Of a stretch of 64,000 nucleotides of DNA, positions 55,112-64,000 are shown piece by piece. A program made the translations under genes and the position numbers. The notes beneath the pieces were generated by a model. The model was not told the DNA's origin and searched no databases. It worked only from the letters and a program-made list of their open reading frames with translations. Every line of letters begins with the position of its first letter. Position 1 is the first letter of the stretch. Source of the DNA: Chloroflexota bacterium (GTDB taxonomy: Bacteria > Chloroflexota > Dormibacteria > Dormibacterales > Dormibacteraceae); NCBI GenBank assembly GCA_005882115.1, contig VBEG01000020.1, forward strand, positions 51,871-115,870, in the 5' to 3' direction.

Positions 55112-55206
55112 CGAAACCTCCCTGGGTCTGGAACCCGTTGCCGGCCACCCACGTGGCCGCTCGCAGTTCAGTGCCACAGCGCGTGTCGCGCGTTACGTCG
55201 CGGGGA

Positions 55207-55443
55207 CTACGAGCTGGTCGCCTTCCAGCTGCGGAAAGCCTCGAGGAGCTGTTCCTGGATCGTCTCGGGAATCGGCTCATCCGCGAGGTTGCCGACGGTT
55301 TTCATGGTGGCGCGCATCTGTTCCAGGTAGGCGCGGCAGCCGTCGCAGCCGGCGATGTGCTCCTCAAACCTTTCGCGGTCGCGCACCGACAGCGCTCCTT
55401 CCAGGTAGTCGGTCATCAGCTCCACCATCTCGCGGCACTTCAT
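55207..55443 (-). CDS. Zinc-finger anti-sigma factor (ZAS)
   Basis: 78 residues. The zf-HC2 pattern H-x3-C-x2-C is in EEHIAGCDGCRAYLEQM, with an upstream Cys at residue 3 (MKCREMVELMTDYLEGALSV). No membrane helix follows, so it is a cytosolic ZAS protein. Coupled to the sigma gene by an ATGA overlap, as usual for sigma/anti-sigma pairs. Confidence 0.87.
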   Translation of the reverse strand: MKCREMVELMTDYLEGALSVRDRERFEEHIAGCDGCRAYLEQMRATMKTVGNLADEPIPETIQEQLLEAFRSWKATSS

Positions 55444-56069
55444 GCGAGGTAGTCCTCGAGGGCTTTACGGACAGCCGCACGCGCCCGATGGAGGCGCACC
55501 CGCTGATTCTCGGCCGAGATGCCCAGGAGCTGGCTCACTTCGGCGGCGCCGAGCTGCGCCACGTCGCGCATGACGATCACCTCACGGTGTTTGGGCGGCA
55601 GATCTTCGATCGCTGCCTTCACCTTGGTCAGCGTCTCGTTGCCGATCAACGTCGACTCAGGGACGTTCTCCCACGAGTGGGGCAGCTCGCGCCAGGTCCC
55701 GTCACTGCCGAAGCGCGATGGGTCGACTGTGTGCTTGCGGCGGTCCGCGTCGTCACCTCCGAGCAGGGACGTGAAGGTCAGAAGGCGTGATTCCTTGCGC
55801 CTTCTGGCGCGCGCGATGTTGATCACGATGCCGGAGATCCAGGTCTTCAGGGACGAGCGGCCTTCGAAACGGGCCAGGGTCCGGATGGCCGTCAGCCACG
55901 CCTCCTGCACGACGTCCTCCGCGATCTGGCGGTCGCGGACGTAAGCGATCGCGAGCCGCATCAGCGGTCCGTGATAGCGCTGGAGGACGTCGACGAAGGC
56001 GGCTTCGTCGCCGCGCTTGAGCGCGTCGAGCTCGGACGAGGTGCCGTCGCTAATCGGCTGTCGGCGCAC
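55440..56069 (-). CDS. ECF RNA polymerase sigma factor
   Basis: 209 residues. Region 2: YHGPLMRLAIAYVRDRQIAE, DVVQEAWLTAIRTLARFEGR and SSLKTWISGIVINIARARRR. Region 4 HTH: LPPKHREVIVMRDVAQLGAA and EVSQLLGISAENQRVRLHRA. Together with the ZAS anti-sigma it forms an ECF pair, and the propeller gene is just downstream. I do not see a clear autoregulated promoter. Confidence 0.93.
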   Translation of the reverse strand: MRRQPISDGTSSELDALKRGDEAAFVDVLQRYHGPLMRLAIAYVRDRQIAEDVVQEAWLTAIRTLARFEGRSSLKTWISGIVINIARARRRKESRLLTFTSLLGGDDADRRKHTVDPSRFGSDGTWRELPHSWENVPESTLIGNETLTKVKAAIEDLPPKHREVIVMRDVAQLGAAEVSQLLGISAENQRVRLHRARAAVRKALEDYLA

Positions 56070-56134
56070 AACTGGACATCGCCCTTCAGTGTCGCCGAGG
56101 GAGGCTTCGTTACAAGGTCAGACGGCGGCGCGCA

Positions 56135-57328
56135 TCACAACGTAACTCGGGTCAGCCGCCAGAGGCGGCCCGGCGGATAGAGAGGATCGGCTGTGACCAG
56201 GGGCACGTCCAGGTCGTAGTCGCCCAGCACGACGTGCTCGGTGCCCTCAGGGGTGCTCGACGGCAGTGGCTTGTCGATGACGATCGACTTGGCGTCCAGG
56301 CGCTGGCGCACCACCATGCCCGGCCACTCGACGACGTCGACGTCATCGGCGGAGACCAGGTCCGACTGCGCCCCCCACGGCGTCGTGTATGTGGCCACCG
56401 CCTCATTCCGCGAGAGGATCCTGCGCACATGGAGGGCAGGCGAAGTGGCCGCGATCAGCTTCTTCGCGTTGGCAAAGGCGATCGCGAGCGATGACTGGCC
56501 CATCACGCATCCGAAGATCACTATCTCGTGACCGTCGACCGTCGCCTTGGCGGCGAACAGAAAGTTGGCGCCGGTGTTCAGGCCTGAGCCCGTCTTGATG
56601 CCCACGATGCCGCTCTGCCCCAGGACCGCGTCGACGTTGTAAACCGTGCCCGCGACGGGCAGGTCCACCTGAGGCGTGGCTACGATCTCCGCGAAGACCG
56701 GATCGCGCATCGCCTCCATGCCGAGGGCGAGCAGATCTGCAGGCGTGCTCACGCTCGCGGGCGATGCGCCGCTGACATCGGCGAACTTCGTGTGCGCGAG
56801 CTTGAGCTTCGCCGCCCGGTCGTTCATCCTCGCGATGAAGGCGCCGAGCGAGCCTGCGTCCCACCTCGCCGCGGACTCGGCGTAGTTGTTGGCCGACGGG
56901 ATCAGCATGCCCTGCAGGAGCTGCAGCTCTGAGAGCTGCTCCCCCGCCTCGACCTTCGCGACCGACTGTCCGCCGGCCAGGTCGGCCTGGTAGGACTGCA
57001 CGTCAGCCTCGGTGAGGGTCACGGTAGGGCCGCCTTCATTTGACTTCAGGGGCTTGTCGGCGAGGATGACCAGCGCGGTCATCACCTTCGTGATGCTCGC
57101 CGCCGGGAAGGTCTGGGCGTTCCCGGAGCTGGCGAGAAGGCCCAGGCCCGAGACACCTACGGCCGCCGAGCCGCGCGACGGCCAGGGCAGGCCCGGTGCT
57201 GTGCCCGGGACGACGTCCGACGTCCGCAAAAGGTGGGCCGGCGAAACCGCGGGTATGGGCCGCAGGTAGTTGAAGGCGCCCAGGGCGAGGAGGACCAGCA
57301 GCAGCGCGACCACCAGGCGCACGCGCAT
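56135..57328 (-). CDS. dacA: D-alanyl-D-alanine carboxypeptidase (PBP5-like, S11)
   Basis: 397 residues. N-terminal signal anchor (LVVALLLVLLALGAFNYL). All S11 motifs are present: PAASITKVMTALV (SxxK, Ser78/Lys81), MLIPSANNYAESAA (SxN) and GIKTGSGLNTGAN (KTG). Removes the terminal D-Ala from peptidoglycan. The C-terminal region is long enough for a PBP5-type beta domain (VSADDVDVVEWPGMVVRQRL). Confidence 0.93.
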   Translation of the reverse strand: MRVRLVVALLLVLLALGAFNYLRPIPAVSPAHLLRTSDVVPGTAPGLPWPSRGSAAVGVSGLGLLASSGNAQTFPAASITKVMTALVILADKPLKSNEGGPTVTLTEADVQSYQADLAGGQSVAKVEAGEQLSELQLLQGMLIPSANNYAESAARWDAGSLGAFIARMNDRAAKLKLAHTKFADVSGASPASVSTPADLLALGMEAMRDPVFAEIVATPQVDLPVAGTVYNVDAVLGQSGIVGIKTGSGLNTGANFLFAAKATVDGHEIVIFGCVMGQSSLAIAFANAKKLIAATSPALHVRRILSRNEAVATYTTPWGAQSDLVSADDVDVVEWPGMVVRQRLDAKSIVIDKPLPSSTPEGTEHVVLGDYDLDVPLVTADPLYPPGRLWRLTRVTL

Positions 57329-57338
57329 CGCGCAAACG

Positions 57339-58535
57339 TTAGACGACCGTCCGGCTCCGCAGGCGCAGGAGGTCGGCGACGGGAAGCAGAAGGCCTCCCT
57401 GGACGATCAGGGACAGCACGACCATCCCGTACGCGATCACTGAGACGTTCGGGTTCACCCCCGGATAGGCGGCGACCGACAGTGCGAGCGCGACCGACAG
57501 CGCTCCGCGGAGGCCGCCCCACACGGTCATGTGTCGCCATCGCCACGGAATGGACGAGCCACTAGGGTCGGTGAGCCCGAGAAGGCCGTAGACCGGCAGG
57601 ACGCGGGCGGCGAACATGATGAGGTAGGCGCCGAGCGCAAGGCCCGCGACATCGAGAAGGCGATGAGTGGGCAGCGCGATGCCGACGATCAGGAAGAGAA
57701 CTGCGTTGAGGACGAACGCAAGCAGGCTCCAGAAACCGTGTAGCTGCGTGCCCTTCAGCCGGCCTGTCCGGCTGCCGTACCGGGCGACCACCAGCCCGGC
57801 GCTGACAACCGAGACCACGCCCGACGCGTGGATGACGTCGGCCGCGAGGTAGGAGCCGTAGGCGAGGACCAGCGTGATCAGGATTTCGAGCTCGGCGTCC
57901 TGTACCAGGCGTAGAACCACGACCGCAGCCGCTCCAGCGGCCACGCCGATCACGATGCCGGCGATGGTCACATAGAGGAAGCGGGTGCCCGCGTCCACGA
58001 AGGAGGGGTGGCCGGTCAGGATGGTGCCGAGCACCGCGGCGAAGACGGCGACCCCGGTCCCGTCGTTGAACAGGCTCTCGCCGTCGAGGATGGCCTCGAG
58101 CCCGCGCGGGGCCCCCAGCTGCCGGAGAAGATTCACCACCGCAATCGGGTCGGTGGCGGCGACGATCGAGCCGAGCAGGAACCCGCTCGCCCAATCGAGG
58201 CCGAGCGCGAAATGCGCGAGGGCGCCGATCAGCGCGACGGTGAAGAAGACGCCGAACGTGGCGAGCAGCGTGATCGGCACCGCTCGCCGCCGCAGCTCCT
58301 CGAGGTCCAGGGAAAGCGAGGCCTCGAAGACCAGGCCGGGCACGAACGCCAGAAGGATCAAGTCGGGCCCGATCGGCGGAAGACGCAGGCCCGGGACGAG
58401 TCCGATCAGGATGCCGCCCAGCGCCAGCAGCACGGGGTACGGGACAGTCGGGGTCCTCCGGGAGACAAGACGCAGGCTGGTCGCCGCCGCGCCGAGGAGG
58501 ATGAGAAGGAACAGAAAGCTCTGCGCGGTGCTCAT
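57339..58535 (-). CDS. Na+/H+ antiporter, CPA1 (NhaP-like)
   Basis: About 398 residues from ATG 58535 ([20 protein letters not shown]). About 11 to 12 membrane helices. The signature [20 protein letters not shown] is the CPA1 TDP motif with ion-binding Asp, and [19 protein letters not shown] holds the ND pair. C-terminus is short, without a TrkA-C domain. Exchanges Na+ (or K+) for H+. Confidence 0.88.
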   Translation of the reverse strand: MSTAQSFLFLLILLGAAATSLRLVSRRTPTVPYPVLLALGGILIGLVPGLRLPPIGPDLILLAFVPGLVFEASLSLDLEELRRRAVPITLLATFGVFFTVALIGALAHFALGLDWASGFLLGSIVAATDPIAVVNLLRQLGAPRGLEAILDGESLFNDGTGVAVFAAVLGTILTGHPSFVDAGTRFLYVTIAGIVIGVAAGAAAVVVLRLVQDAELEILITLVLAYGSYLAADVIHASGVVSVVSAGLVVARYGSRTGRLKGTQLHGFWSLLAFVLNAVLFLIVGIALPTHRLLDVAGLALGAYLIMFAARVLPVYGLLGLTDPSGSSIPWRWRHMTVWGGLRGALSVALALSVAAYPGVNPNVSVIAYGMVVLSLIVQGGLLLPVADLLRLRSRTVV

Positions 58536-58651
58536 GTCGGCGGCCGGGTACCTCCTGCCGACCAGCCTTCCCGGCACACCATCGAGATCCGGCGACTCAC
58601 GCGAGCCGCGCCGGAATTCTACTTTGCAGGAGGCCGTATTCTGGCCAGACA

Positions 58652-59680
58652 TTGAAGGCTTTGGTGAAGGCAGAAGCAGGGCCGGGCCTATGGCTGCAGG
58701 ACGTTCCGCAGCCGAAGCCCGGTCCGGGCGAGGTCCTCATCCGCGTCCTTCGCACCGGCATCTGCGGCACCGACCTCCACATCGACGCGTGGAACGAGTG
58801 GGCGCAGCACACCATCAAGCCAGGCCTCGTCGTCGGCCATGAGTTCGTCGGCGAAGTCGTGGAACTGGGTGAGGATGTCGCCTCGGTCTACCCCGGCGAG
58901 ATCGTCGGCGCTGAAGGCCACATTGTCTGCGGCCGATGCCGCAACTGCATGGCGGGGCGGCGGGCTCTGTGCGCGAACACCGTGGGGATCGGCGTGCAGC
59001 GCGACGGCGCGTTCGCTGAGTTCATCGTCATGCCAGCTGGAAACCTTTGGCCGCATCTGACGAAGATCGACCTTGACGTCGCGTCCATCTTCGACCCGTT
59101 CGGCAACGCCGTGCACACGGCCACGCAGTTTCGCCTCGTGGCAGAGGACGTGCTCATCACGGGTGCCGGCCCGATCGGCTTGATGGCGGCGATCGTCGCG
59201 CGCCACAACGGAGCGCGGTTTGTCGTGATGACGGACGTCAGCGACTATCGACTCGAGCTGGCTCGCAAGGTCGGCGTCACAAGTGCGGCGGACGTACGCA
59301 AGACCAAGCTGGCCGAGGTGCAGCACGAGCTCGGCATGAAGGAAGGCTTCGACGTCGGATTTGAGATGTCGGGCCAGCCGAGCGCGATGCGAGACATGAT
59401 CGACAACATGGCCCACGGCGGCCGCATCGCCGTGCTCGGCCTGCCCGACCACGAGTTCGCGGTCGACTGGTCCCAGGTCGTGTTCAAGATGCTGACGGTG
59501 AAAGGGGTTTACGGCCGGCAGATCTTCGAGACCTGGTACCAGATGTCGGTTTTCGTGCAGAGTGGCCTTGACATCTCGCCGGTGGTCACGCACCGCTTTC
59601 CGTACCAGCAATTCAAGGAGGCATTCGCAGTGGGGCACTCCGGACAGTGCGGAAAAATCGTCCTCGACTGGACCTCGTGA
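58652..59680 (+). CDS. tdh: L-threonine 3-dehydrogenase
   Basis: 342 residues. Oxidises threonine to 2-amino-3-ketobutyrate. Zn catalytic Cys38 is in [12 protein letters not shown], His-Glu in VGHEFVGEV, structural Zn Cys in [15 protein letters not shown] and Rossmann [18 protein letters not shown]. Start TTG 58652 gives the expected family N-terminus [10 protein letters not shown]. Its stop overlaps the kbl start (TGATG), the classic tdh-kbl pair. Confidence 0.95.
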   Translation: MKALVKAEAGPGLWLQDVPQPKPGPGEVLIRVLRTGICGTDLHIDAWNEWAQHTIKPGLVVGHEFVGEVVELGEDVASVYPGEIVGAEGHIVCGRCRNCMAGRRALCANTVGIGVQRDGAFAEFIVMPAGNLWPHLTKIDLDVASIFDPFGNAVHTATQFRLVAEDVLITGAGPIGLMAAIVARHNGARFVVMTDVSDYRLELARKVGVTSAADVRKTKLAEVQHELGMKEGFDVGFEMSGQPSAMRDMIDNMAHGGRIAVLGLPDHEFAVDWSQVVFKMLTVKGVYGRQIFETWYQMSVFVQSGLDISPVVTHRFPYQQFKEAFAVGHSGQCGKIVLDWTS

Positions 59681-60861
59681 TGTTCGAACGCGTGCGGTCG
59701 CATATCAACGAGCAACTGCGGCAGATCCGCGACGCGGGCCTCGAAAAGCCGGAGCGTGTGATCGGATCGGCGCAAGGATCGACGGTCGCGGTCATGGAAC
59801 GTGACGTCCTCAATCTCTGCGCGAACAACTACCTGGGCCTCGCCGCCCACCCCGACGTGATCGCGGCCGCGAGGGAGGCGCTGGACCGTTGGGGTTACGG
59901 GATGGCTTCGGTCCGGTTCATCTGCGGGACGCAGGAGATCCACAAGGAGCTCGAAGACGCGCTGTCGGATTTCCTCGGCACTGAAGACACCATCCTCTAT
60001 TCGTCCTGCTTCGACGCCAACGGCGGAATCTTCGAGGTGCTCCTCGACGACAAGGACGCGGTGATCTCCGACGCGCTCAACCACGCGAGCATCATCGACG
60101 GCATCCGGCTGTGCAAGGCGCGCCGCCTCCGCTACGCGAACCGCGACATGGCGGACCTCGAGCGCCAGCTGAAGGACAGCGCCGACGCGCGCTTTCGCCT
60201 GGTCGTGACCGACGGGGTTTTCTCGATGGACGGCTACATGGCCCCGCTGCGCGAGATCTGTGCTCTGGCAGAGCGCTACGACGCGATGGTCATGGTCGAC
60301 GACTCACACGCGGTCGGCTTCATCGGCGAAAACGGCCGGGGCACACACGAGCACCACGGGGTCATCGGCCGCATCGATGCCATCACCGGGACACTTGGCA
60401 AGGCGCTGGGCGGGGCAAGCGGCGGCTACGTCTCAGGGCGTAAGGAGCTGATCGCCCTGCTTCGCCAGCGCTCGCGGCCCTATCTCTTCTCGAATTCCGT
60501 CGCGCCCCCCATCGTGGCGGCAAGCCTGAAGGTGCTCGAGATCTTGCGCAGCGCCAAAGGCCTTCGGCAGCGGCTGGCCGACAACACGACCTTCTTCCGG
60601 CGGCGCATGACGGAGGAGGAATTCGAGATCCTCCCAGGGGAGCATCCGATCGTGCCGGTCATGGTCGGCGACGCCGCCCTCGCCGGCCGGATGGCCGCCA
60701 CCATGCTCGAGAAGGGGGTCTACGTGGTCGGCTTCTCCTACCCGGTCGTGCCCCAGGGCAAAGCGCGAATCCGAGCTCAGGTCTCGGCCGCCCACTCCCA
60801 GGACGAGCTCGAGCGGGCCGTCCAAGCGTTTGTCGAAACGCGAACGGAGGTCGCTCAGTAG
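59680..60861 (+). CDS. kbl: 2-amino-3-ketobutyrate CoA ligase (glycine C-acetyltransferase)
   Basis: 393 residues. Converts the Tdh product with CoA to glycine and acetyl-CoA. Alpha-oxoamine synthase features: [67 protein letters not shown] and the PLP Lys in [23 protein letters not shown] 59680 overlaps the tdh stop by one base. Length matches E. coli Kbl (398). Confidence 0.96.
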   Translation: MFERVRSHINEQLRQIRDAGLEKPERVIGSAQGSTVAVMERDVLNLCANNYLGLAAHPDVIAAAREALDRWGYGMASVRFICGTQEIHKELEDALSDFLGTEDTILYSSCFDANGGIFEVLLDDKDAVISDALNHASIIDGIRLCKARRLRYANRDMADLERQLKDSADARFRLVVTDGVFSMDGYMAPLREICALAERYDAMVMVDDSHAVGFIGENGRGTHEHHGVIGRIDAITGTLGKALGGASGGYVSGRKELIALLRQRSRPYLFSNSVAPPIVAASLKVLEILRSAKGLRQRLADNTTFFRRRMTEEEFEILPGEHPIVPVMVGDAALAGRMAATMLEKGVYVVGFSYPVVPQGKARIRAQVSAAHSQDELERAVQAFVETRTEVAQ

Positions 60862-60890
60862 CCCGACCCGGAAAAGCGTTTCTCGGATAC

Positions 60891-61139
60891 ATGAGCGAGC
60901 ACGAGCTGATGCTGGTCCAGCTTGGCGACATCCTGGCCAAGGTCGCCCGGCCTTACCGCTGCGACGATGTGTTGCCGGTCGACGTGCGAGCGGCTCTCTG
61001 GCAGATCGGCCTGCCATGCCATGAGCTGACCCCCCGGGAGGAGCTTGTGGTCAGGCTCTGGGCCAAGAAGCGAAGCCTGCTGACGGCGATGCAGCCGGGA
61101 TGGGGCGGGCCAGGGGTAACGCCTCCGGCGGCGGCATAG
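60891..61139 (+). CDS. Small hypothetical protein (82 aa)
   Basis: Starts MSEHELMLVQLGDILAKVAR and has a hydrophilic helical sequence, a single Cys pair region (YRCDDVLPVDVRAALWQIGL, PCHELTPREE) and a Gly/Pro-rich end. Family not recognised. The last 40 bases overlap the topoisomerase IB gene, which begins at 61100. Confidence 0.6.
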   Translation: MSEHELMLVQLGDILAKVARPYRCDDVLPVDVRAALWQIGLPCHELTPREELVVRLWAKKRSLLTAMQPGWGGPGVTPPAAA

Positions 61140-62218
61140 GACTCGCCCCGACGGACGCGGCTCTCGAGGCCGCGCAGGAAGCCGGCCTTGTCTACACCAC
61201 CGACGAGGAACCAGGCATCCGGCGCGTGCGCAAGGGCAAGAAGTTTGAGTACGTCGGACCCGACGGCAAGCGCATCAGGGACCTCACCGCCCTGGACAGG
61301 ATTCGGTCGCTTGCGATTCCTCCCGCGTGGGATGACGTCTGGATCACGACCCGCCCGCGCGGCCATCTGCAGGCAACCGGGCGGGACGCCAGGGGTCGCA
61401 AGCAGCATCGCTATCACCCGCGCTGGCGCGAGACCCGTGACGCCGACAAATTCGACCGCATGGCCCGCTTCGGAAAGGTCCTGCCCCGCCTCCGGCGGCG
61501 CGTCGCGCGTGATTTGAGACGTGACGGGCTGCCGAAGGATAAGGTCGTGGCGACCATCGTCCGCCTGCTCGAGACCACGTACCTCCGGATCGGCAACCAG
61601 GAATACGCCAGGCAGAACAACTCGTTCGGGCTGACCACGCTGCGCAACCGACACGTCGACGTCAGGGGCGCCACTGTCCGCTTTCTTTTCAAGGGCAAGA
61701 GCGGCGTCGAGGTCGCCGTCGGGGTGACTGACCGGCGAGTCGCGCGGGTGATCAAACGTTGCGAGGACCTGCCGGGCCAGAACCTTTTTCAGTACCTCGA
61801 TGGCGACGGCGAGCGCAGGGTGGTCACCTCGGACGATGTCAACGGCTACCTGCGAGAAGTCAGCAGCGAGGAATTCACCGCCAAGGATTTCCGCACGTGG
61901 GCAGGCACTGTACTGGCCGCCTGCGCGCTGCGTGAGGCGTCCGGTTTCGAGTCGGAGACGGAGGCGAAAAGAAAGGTCGTCGAAGCCATCGACAGCGTCG
62001 CGCGCAAGTTGGGACATACGCGGGCGGTGTGCCGCCGCTCGTACGTGCATCCCACCGTCATCGATACATATATGGACGGCCATCTCGAAAGAGCGTTGAG
62101 CGTGGCGATCGCGAAACCGCCGTCGAGGCTCAACTCGGACGAGGCGGCGGTCCTCTCTCTGCTGCGACGGAAGGCCAGGCGGAAGGTCGCTGCCCGAGCG
62201 CGGGCCACAGCCGCCTAG
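61100..62218 (+). CDS. DNA topoisomerase IB (eukaryotic-like)
   Basis: 372 residues. Relaxes supercoils through a 3'-phosphotyrosyl link. Poxvirus-type core: RLLETTYLRIGNQEYARQNN, FGLTTLRNRHVDVRG, active-site Arg/Lys region FKGKSGVEVAV, FRTWAGTVLAA and the active Tyr in VCRRSYVHPTVIDTY. The N-terminus has the usual PPAWDDVWI domain. Length and motifs fit bacterial TopIB. Start ATG 61100; it overlaps the small gene upstream and converges on gnd. Confidence 0.93.
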   Translation: MGRARGNASGGGIGLAPTDAALEAAQEAGLVYTTDEEPGIRRVRKGKKFEYVGPDGKRIRDLTALDRIRSLAIPPAWDDVWITTRPRGHLQATGRDARGRKQHRYHPRWRETRDADKFDRMARFGKVLPRLRRRVARDLRRDGLPKDKVVATIVRLLETTYLRIGNQEYARQNNSFGLTTLRNRHVDVRGATVRFLFKGKSGVEVAVGVTDRRVARVIKRCEDLPGQNLFQYLDGDGERRVVTSDDVNGYLREVSSEEFTAKDFRTWAGTVLAACALREASGFESETEAKRKVVEAIDSVARKLGHTRAVCRRSYVHPTVIDTYMDGHLERALSVAIAKPPSRLNSDEAAVLSLLRRKARRKVAARARATAA

Positions 62219-63645
62219 CTGTCGGTCCGGACCTCTTCCCCGTCCTGCGCCCACCGTGTGTGGTACGCGCCCTCGCGGTCGGTGCGGTGGTACGTGTGCG
62301 CGCCGAAGTAATCGCGCAGGCCCTGGATGAGGTTCGCCGGGCCGCGGGCGCGCCTGTAGCCGTCGTAGTAGGCGAGCGATGAGGCAAGGGCCGGGATCGG
62401 GATTCCCTGGTCGACGGCGGTCTTGATGACGCGGCGCCACGCCGGCTGCGCGTCGGCGAGAGCCTTGTGGAAGAAGGGCGCCAGCATCAGGCTCGGCAGG
62501 TCGGGCGTCTCCTCGTATGCCTCCTTGATGCGGTCGAGGAACTTCGCCCGGATGATGCAGCCCCCGCGCCAGATCGTGGCGAGCGCGCCGAGGTCAAGGT
62601 CCCACCGGTGTTCCTTGGAGCCCGCCGCAAGATGCTCGAACCCCTGCGCGTAGGCGACGATCTTCGACGCGTACAGGGCTTCCTGGATGTCGTCGATCAG
62701 CCCGCTCGTCGCCTTGGTCGCGCCAGGTCCTTGCAAGAGGTTTGAGGCGCGCACGCGCTGTGCCTTCTGGCTCGACAGCATCCGAGCGAAGACGGCCTCC
62801 GTGATCCCGGTGAGCGGCACTCCGAGCTCGAGCGCGGACTGGCTGGTCCAGCGGCCGGTGCCTTTCTGCTCGGCCTCATCTTCAATGGCATCGACCAGTG
62901 AGCTCCTTGCACCGTCGTCGTGCTTCGCGAGGACGTACGACGTGATCTCGATGAGGTAGGACTGCAGGCGTCCGTTGTTCCACTCGCGAAACACCGACGC
63001 GAGCTCGTCGGCGGACAGGCCGAGCGCGTTGTGCAGCAGGTCGTACGTCTCGGCAATGAGCTGGATGTCCGCGTACTCGATCCCGTTGTGAACCATCTTC
63101 ACGAAGTGGCCGGCACCGTCGGGGCCGATGTACGTGCAGCACGGAACACCATCGACCTTGGCGGCGATCGCGGTGAGCATGTCCTCGACGCGCGCGTAGG
63201 ACCGGTGCGTCCCGCCGGGCATGATGCTCGGGCCGTGCAGTGCGCCCTCCTCCCCACCCGAGACGCCGCTGCCGATGTAACCCAGGCCGAGCTTCTCCAC
63301 GGCCGCGGCGCGACGTTGCGTGTCCTGGAAGAAGGAGTTGCCGCCGTCGATGATGGTGTCTCCCTGTTCCAGGACCTTCGTCAGCGAGTCGATCGATTCG
63401 TCGACGGGGGCACCAGCCTTGACCATGACGAGCACCGCGCGCGGGGGCTGGAGGATTCGCGCGAGGTCTTCGAACGCGTAGGCGGCGTGAAAGTCGCCGT
63501 CCTTGCCGAACGAGCTCATGAACTCGTCGGTACGCTGGCGGGTCCGGTTGTAGACGGCGACGCGCACGCCGTGCGAGGCGAGGTTGCGCGCGAGGTTCAT
63601 GCCCATGGTCGCGAGGCCCACGACCCCCATCTCCTTCTCGGGCAT
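62215..63645 (-). CDS. gnd: 6-phosphogluconate dehydrogenase (decarboxylating)
   Basis: 476 residues. NADP enzyme of the oxidative pentose phosphate pathway. Rossmann start VVGLATMGMNLARNLASHG, IIDGGNSFFQDTQRRAA, GSGVSGGEEGALHGPSIMPG, the catalytic Lys region GHFVKMVHNGIEYADIQLI, WNNGRLQSYLIEI and the C-terminal IWRGGCIIRAKFL with NLIQGLRDYFGAHTY. Full length. It overlaps the topoisomerase IB stop by four bases. Confidence 0.96.
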   Translation of the reverse strand: MPEKEMGVVGLATMGMNLARNLASHGVRVAVYNRTRQRTDEFMSSFGKDGDFHAAYAFEDLARILQPPRAVLVMVKAGAPVDESIDSLTKVLEQGDTIIDGGNSFFQDTQRRAAAVEKLGLGYIGSGVSGGEEGALHGPSIMPGGTHRSYARVEDMLTAIAAKVDGVPCCTYIGPDGAGHFVKMVHNGIEYADIQLIAETYDLLHNALGLSADELASVFREWNNGRLQSYLIEITSYVLAKHDDGARSSLVDAIEDEAEQKGTGRWTSQSALELGVPLTGITEAVFARMLSSQKAQRVRASNLLQGPGATKATSGLIDDIQEALYASKIVAYAQGFEHLAAGSKEHRWDLDLGALATIWRGGCIIRAKFLDRIKEAYEETPDLPSLMLAPFFHKALADAQPAWRRVIKTAVDQGIPIPALASSLAYYDGYRRARGPANLIQGLRDYFGAHTYHRTDREGAYHTRWAQDGEEVRTDS

Positions 63646-63690
63646 TCACCCAATTTACTCGGGCGGGAACCGCAAGAAAGGGGCTGTTGG

Positions 63691-63846
63691 GTGGGCCTGG
63701 CGGCCTGAAACAGCGCCTGGGGAACGGAACATGTAAGGGGGCGACGGGGACGGTGAAGAGGGTGACTGGGGTGGGCCTGGCGGCCTGACGCGATGCTTTG
63801 GCGGCCGGATGGGGAAGGGCATCACAAAGTAGGCCTGGCGACCCGG
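63691..63846 (+). repeat. Dispersed GTGGGCCTGGCGGCCTGA repeats
   Basis: The identical 18-base word GTGGGCCTGGCGGCCTGA occurs at 63691-63708 and 63771-63788 (80 bases apart), with a diverged copy at 63829-63846 (GTAGGCCTGGCGACCCGG). They fill the 270-base gap upstream of gnd and before the last gene. I see no gene in this stretch. Confidence 0.6.
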
Positions 63847-63892
63847 AGTTACGTGGATTTGAATTAGTTTTGATGTTAATTTACTGGACACT

Positions 63893-63906
63893 CAAACGTT
63901 CGTTTG
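63893..63906 (+). promoter_or_regulatory. LexA-box-like palindrome before the last gene
   Basis: CAAAC-GTTC-GTTTG is a perfect inverted repeat with a 4-base centre, one base off the actinobacterial/Gram-positive SOS box C-G-A-A-C-n4-G-T-T-y-G. It sits 13 bases upstream of the ATG at 63920, within an AT-rich promoter-like stretch. Confidence 0.45.
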
Positions 63907-63919
63907 GTAGTCTTTCAGC

Positions 63920-64000
63920 ATGCTCGAGGTGGTCTCGCGGGAGGCTCAGCTCGCCGAAAATCTCATCGCCAAGCAGCGTCAATCCGACGTTCTGCTGCTC
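63920..64000 (+). CDS. Start of a gene cut by the window (27 codons seen)
   Basis: Begins MLEVVSREAQLAENLIAKQR and continues QSDVLLL to the window end. The helical, charged opening is compatible with a DUF222/HNH-type protein but is far too short to assign. The ATG at 63920 follows the LexA-like palindrome. Confidence 0.5.
   Translation, partial: MLEVVSREAQLAENLIAKQRQSDVLLL

Noticed and set aside
60953..62440. 495-codon minus-strand frame opposite topoisomerase IB
   Set aside because: The plus-strand protein has the full TopIB catalytic set; this frame is a GC shadow.
63655..63891. 78-codon minus-strand frame with Pro/Ser-rich protein upstream of gnd
   Set aside because: The sequence is repeats and low-complexity; no ribosome binding site or family is visible.

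Overview
The window is about 64 kb of very GC-rich, densely packed bacterial chromosome. It has no rRNA, no tRNA, no CRISPR array, and no complete insertion sequence or prophage that I can see. Gene content (DUF2254, Holin-X/DUF3618/YihY trio, alpha-E plus circularly permuted ATP-grasp plus transglutaminases, F420-type LLM oxidoreductase, Dha kinase with PTS parts, XRE-TPR and LuxR regulators, frequent GTG/TTG starts) points to a soil-type high-GC lineage. Actinobacteriota or a Chloroflexota/Dormibacterota-like organism fits. No phylogenetic marker settles it, so this is inference.

Layout. 1-4.3 kb: 6-phosphofructokinase (cut by the window edge), HAD phosphatase, DUF2254 membrane protein, truncated globin, MFS exporter. 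4.3-8.6 kb: metallophosphoesterase, DUF3052, a membrane-anchored glycosidase-like protein divergent from an LCP ligase plus TolB-like propeller pair. 8.6-19.4 kb: patatin, ferritin-like desaturase, proline dehydrogenase, many small membrane or stress proteins, a Holin-X/DUF3618/YihY cluster, a variant Nramp transporter, PAP2 phosphatase. 19.4-24.4 kb: divergent transglutaminase / ATP-grasp / alpha-E cluster. 24.4-27.4 kb: an unusual module of a LuxR-TM-NHL membrane regulator, a translationally coupled binding lipoprotein and a divergent small membrane protein. 27.4-33.8 kb: dihydroxyacetone kinase regulon (IclR regulator, DhaM, HPr, EI, DhaL, DhaK, aquaporin). 33.9-38.2 kb: citramalate synthase and PEP carboxylase behind an apparent isoleucine attenuator. 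38.2-44 kb: signalling genes (REC/HD-GYP, XRE-TPR regulator with a 31-residue peptide gene upstream, histidine kinase and response regulator). 44-50.7 kb: polyamine-type ABC transporter, class III aminotransferase and ureohydrolase. 50.7-58.5 kb: LLM oxidoreductase, HD-GYP, MsrP-like/ferredoxin-reductase-like/Zn-ribbon operon, ECF sigma/anti-sigma/propeller operon, D,D-carboxypeptidase, Na+/H+ antiporter. 58.6-64 kb: threonine dehydrogenase and KBL, topoisomerase IB, 6-phosphogluconate dehydrogenase, and the start of a gene behind a LexA-like box.

How the parts connect. The glycerol/dihydroxyacetone region looks like one regulon: the same 15-bp palindrome covers the iclR start codon and lies just downstream of the aquaporin-dhaKL-ptsI promoter, and the phosphorelay to DhaL (EI, HPr, DhaM) is encoded as separate genes on the spot. 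The cimA leader reads as a classic attenuator: a short peptide rich in Ile codons, an antiterminator, and a terminator that also hides the cimA ribosome binding site. The polyamine transporter, aminotransferase and ureohydrolase form a plausible uptake-and-degradation set, and Tdh with Kbl gives threonine to glycine plus acetyl-CoA.

Best candidates for something undescribed are the LuxR-NHL/binding-lipoprotein module (24.4-27.4 kb), the secreted-peptide plus XRE-TPR pair (39.3-40.9 kb), and the cimA attenuator (33.9-34.0 kb).
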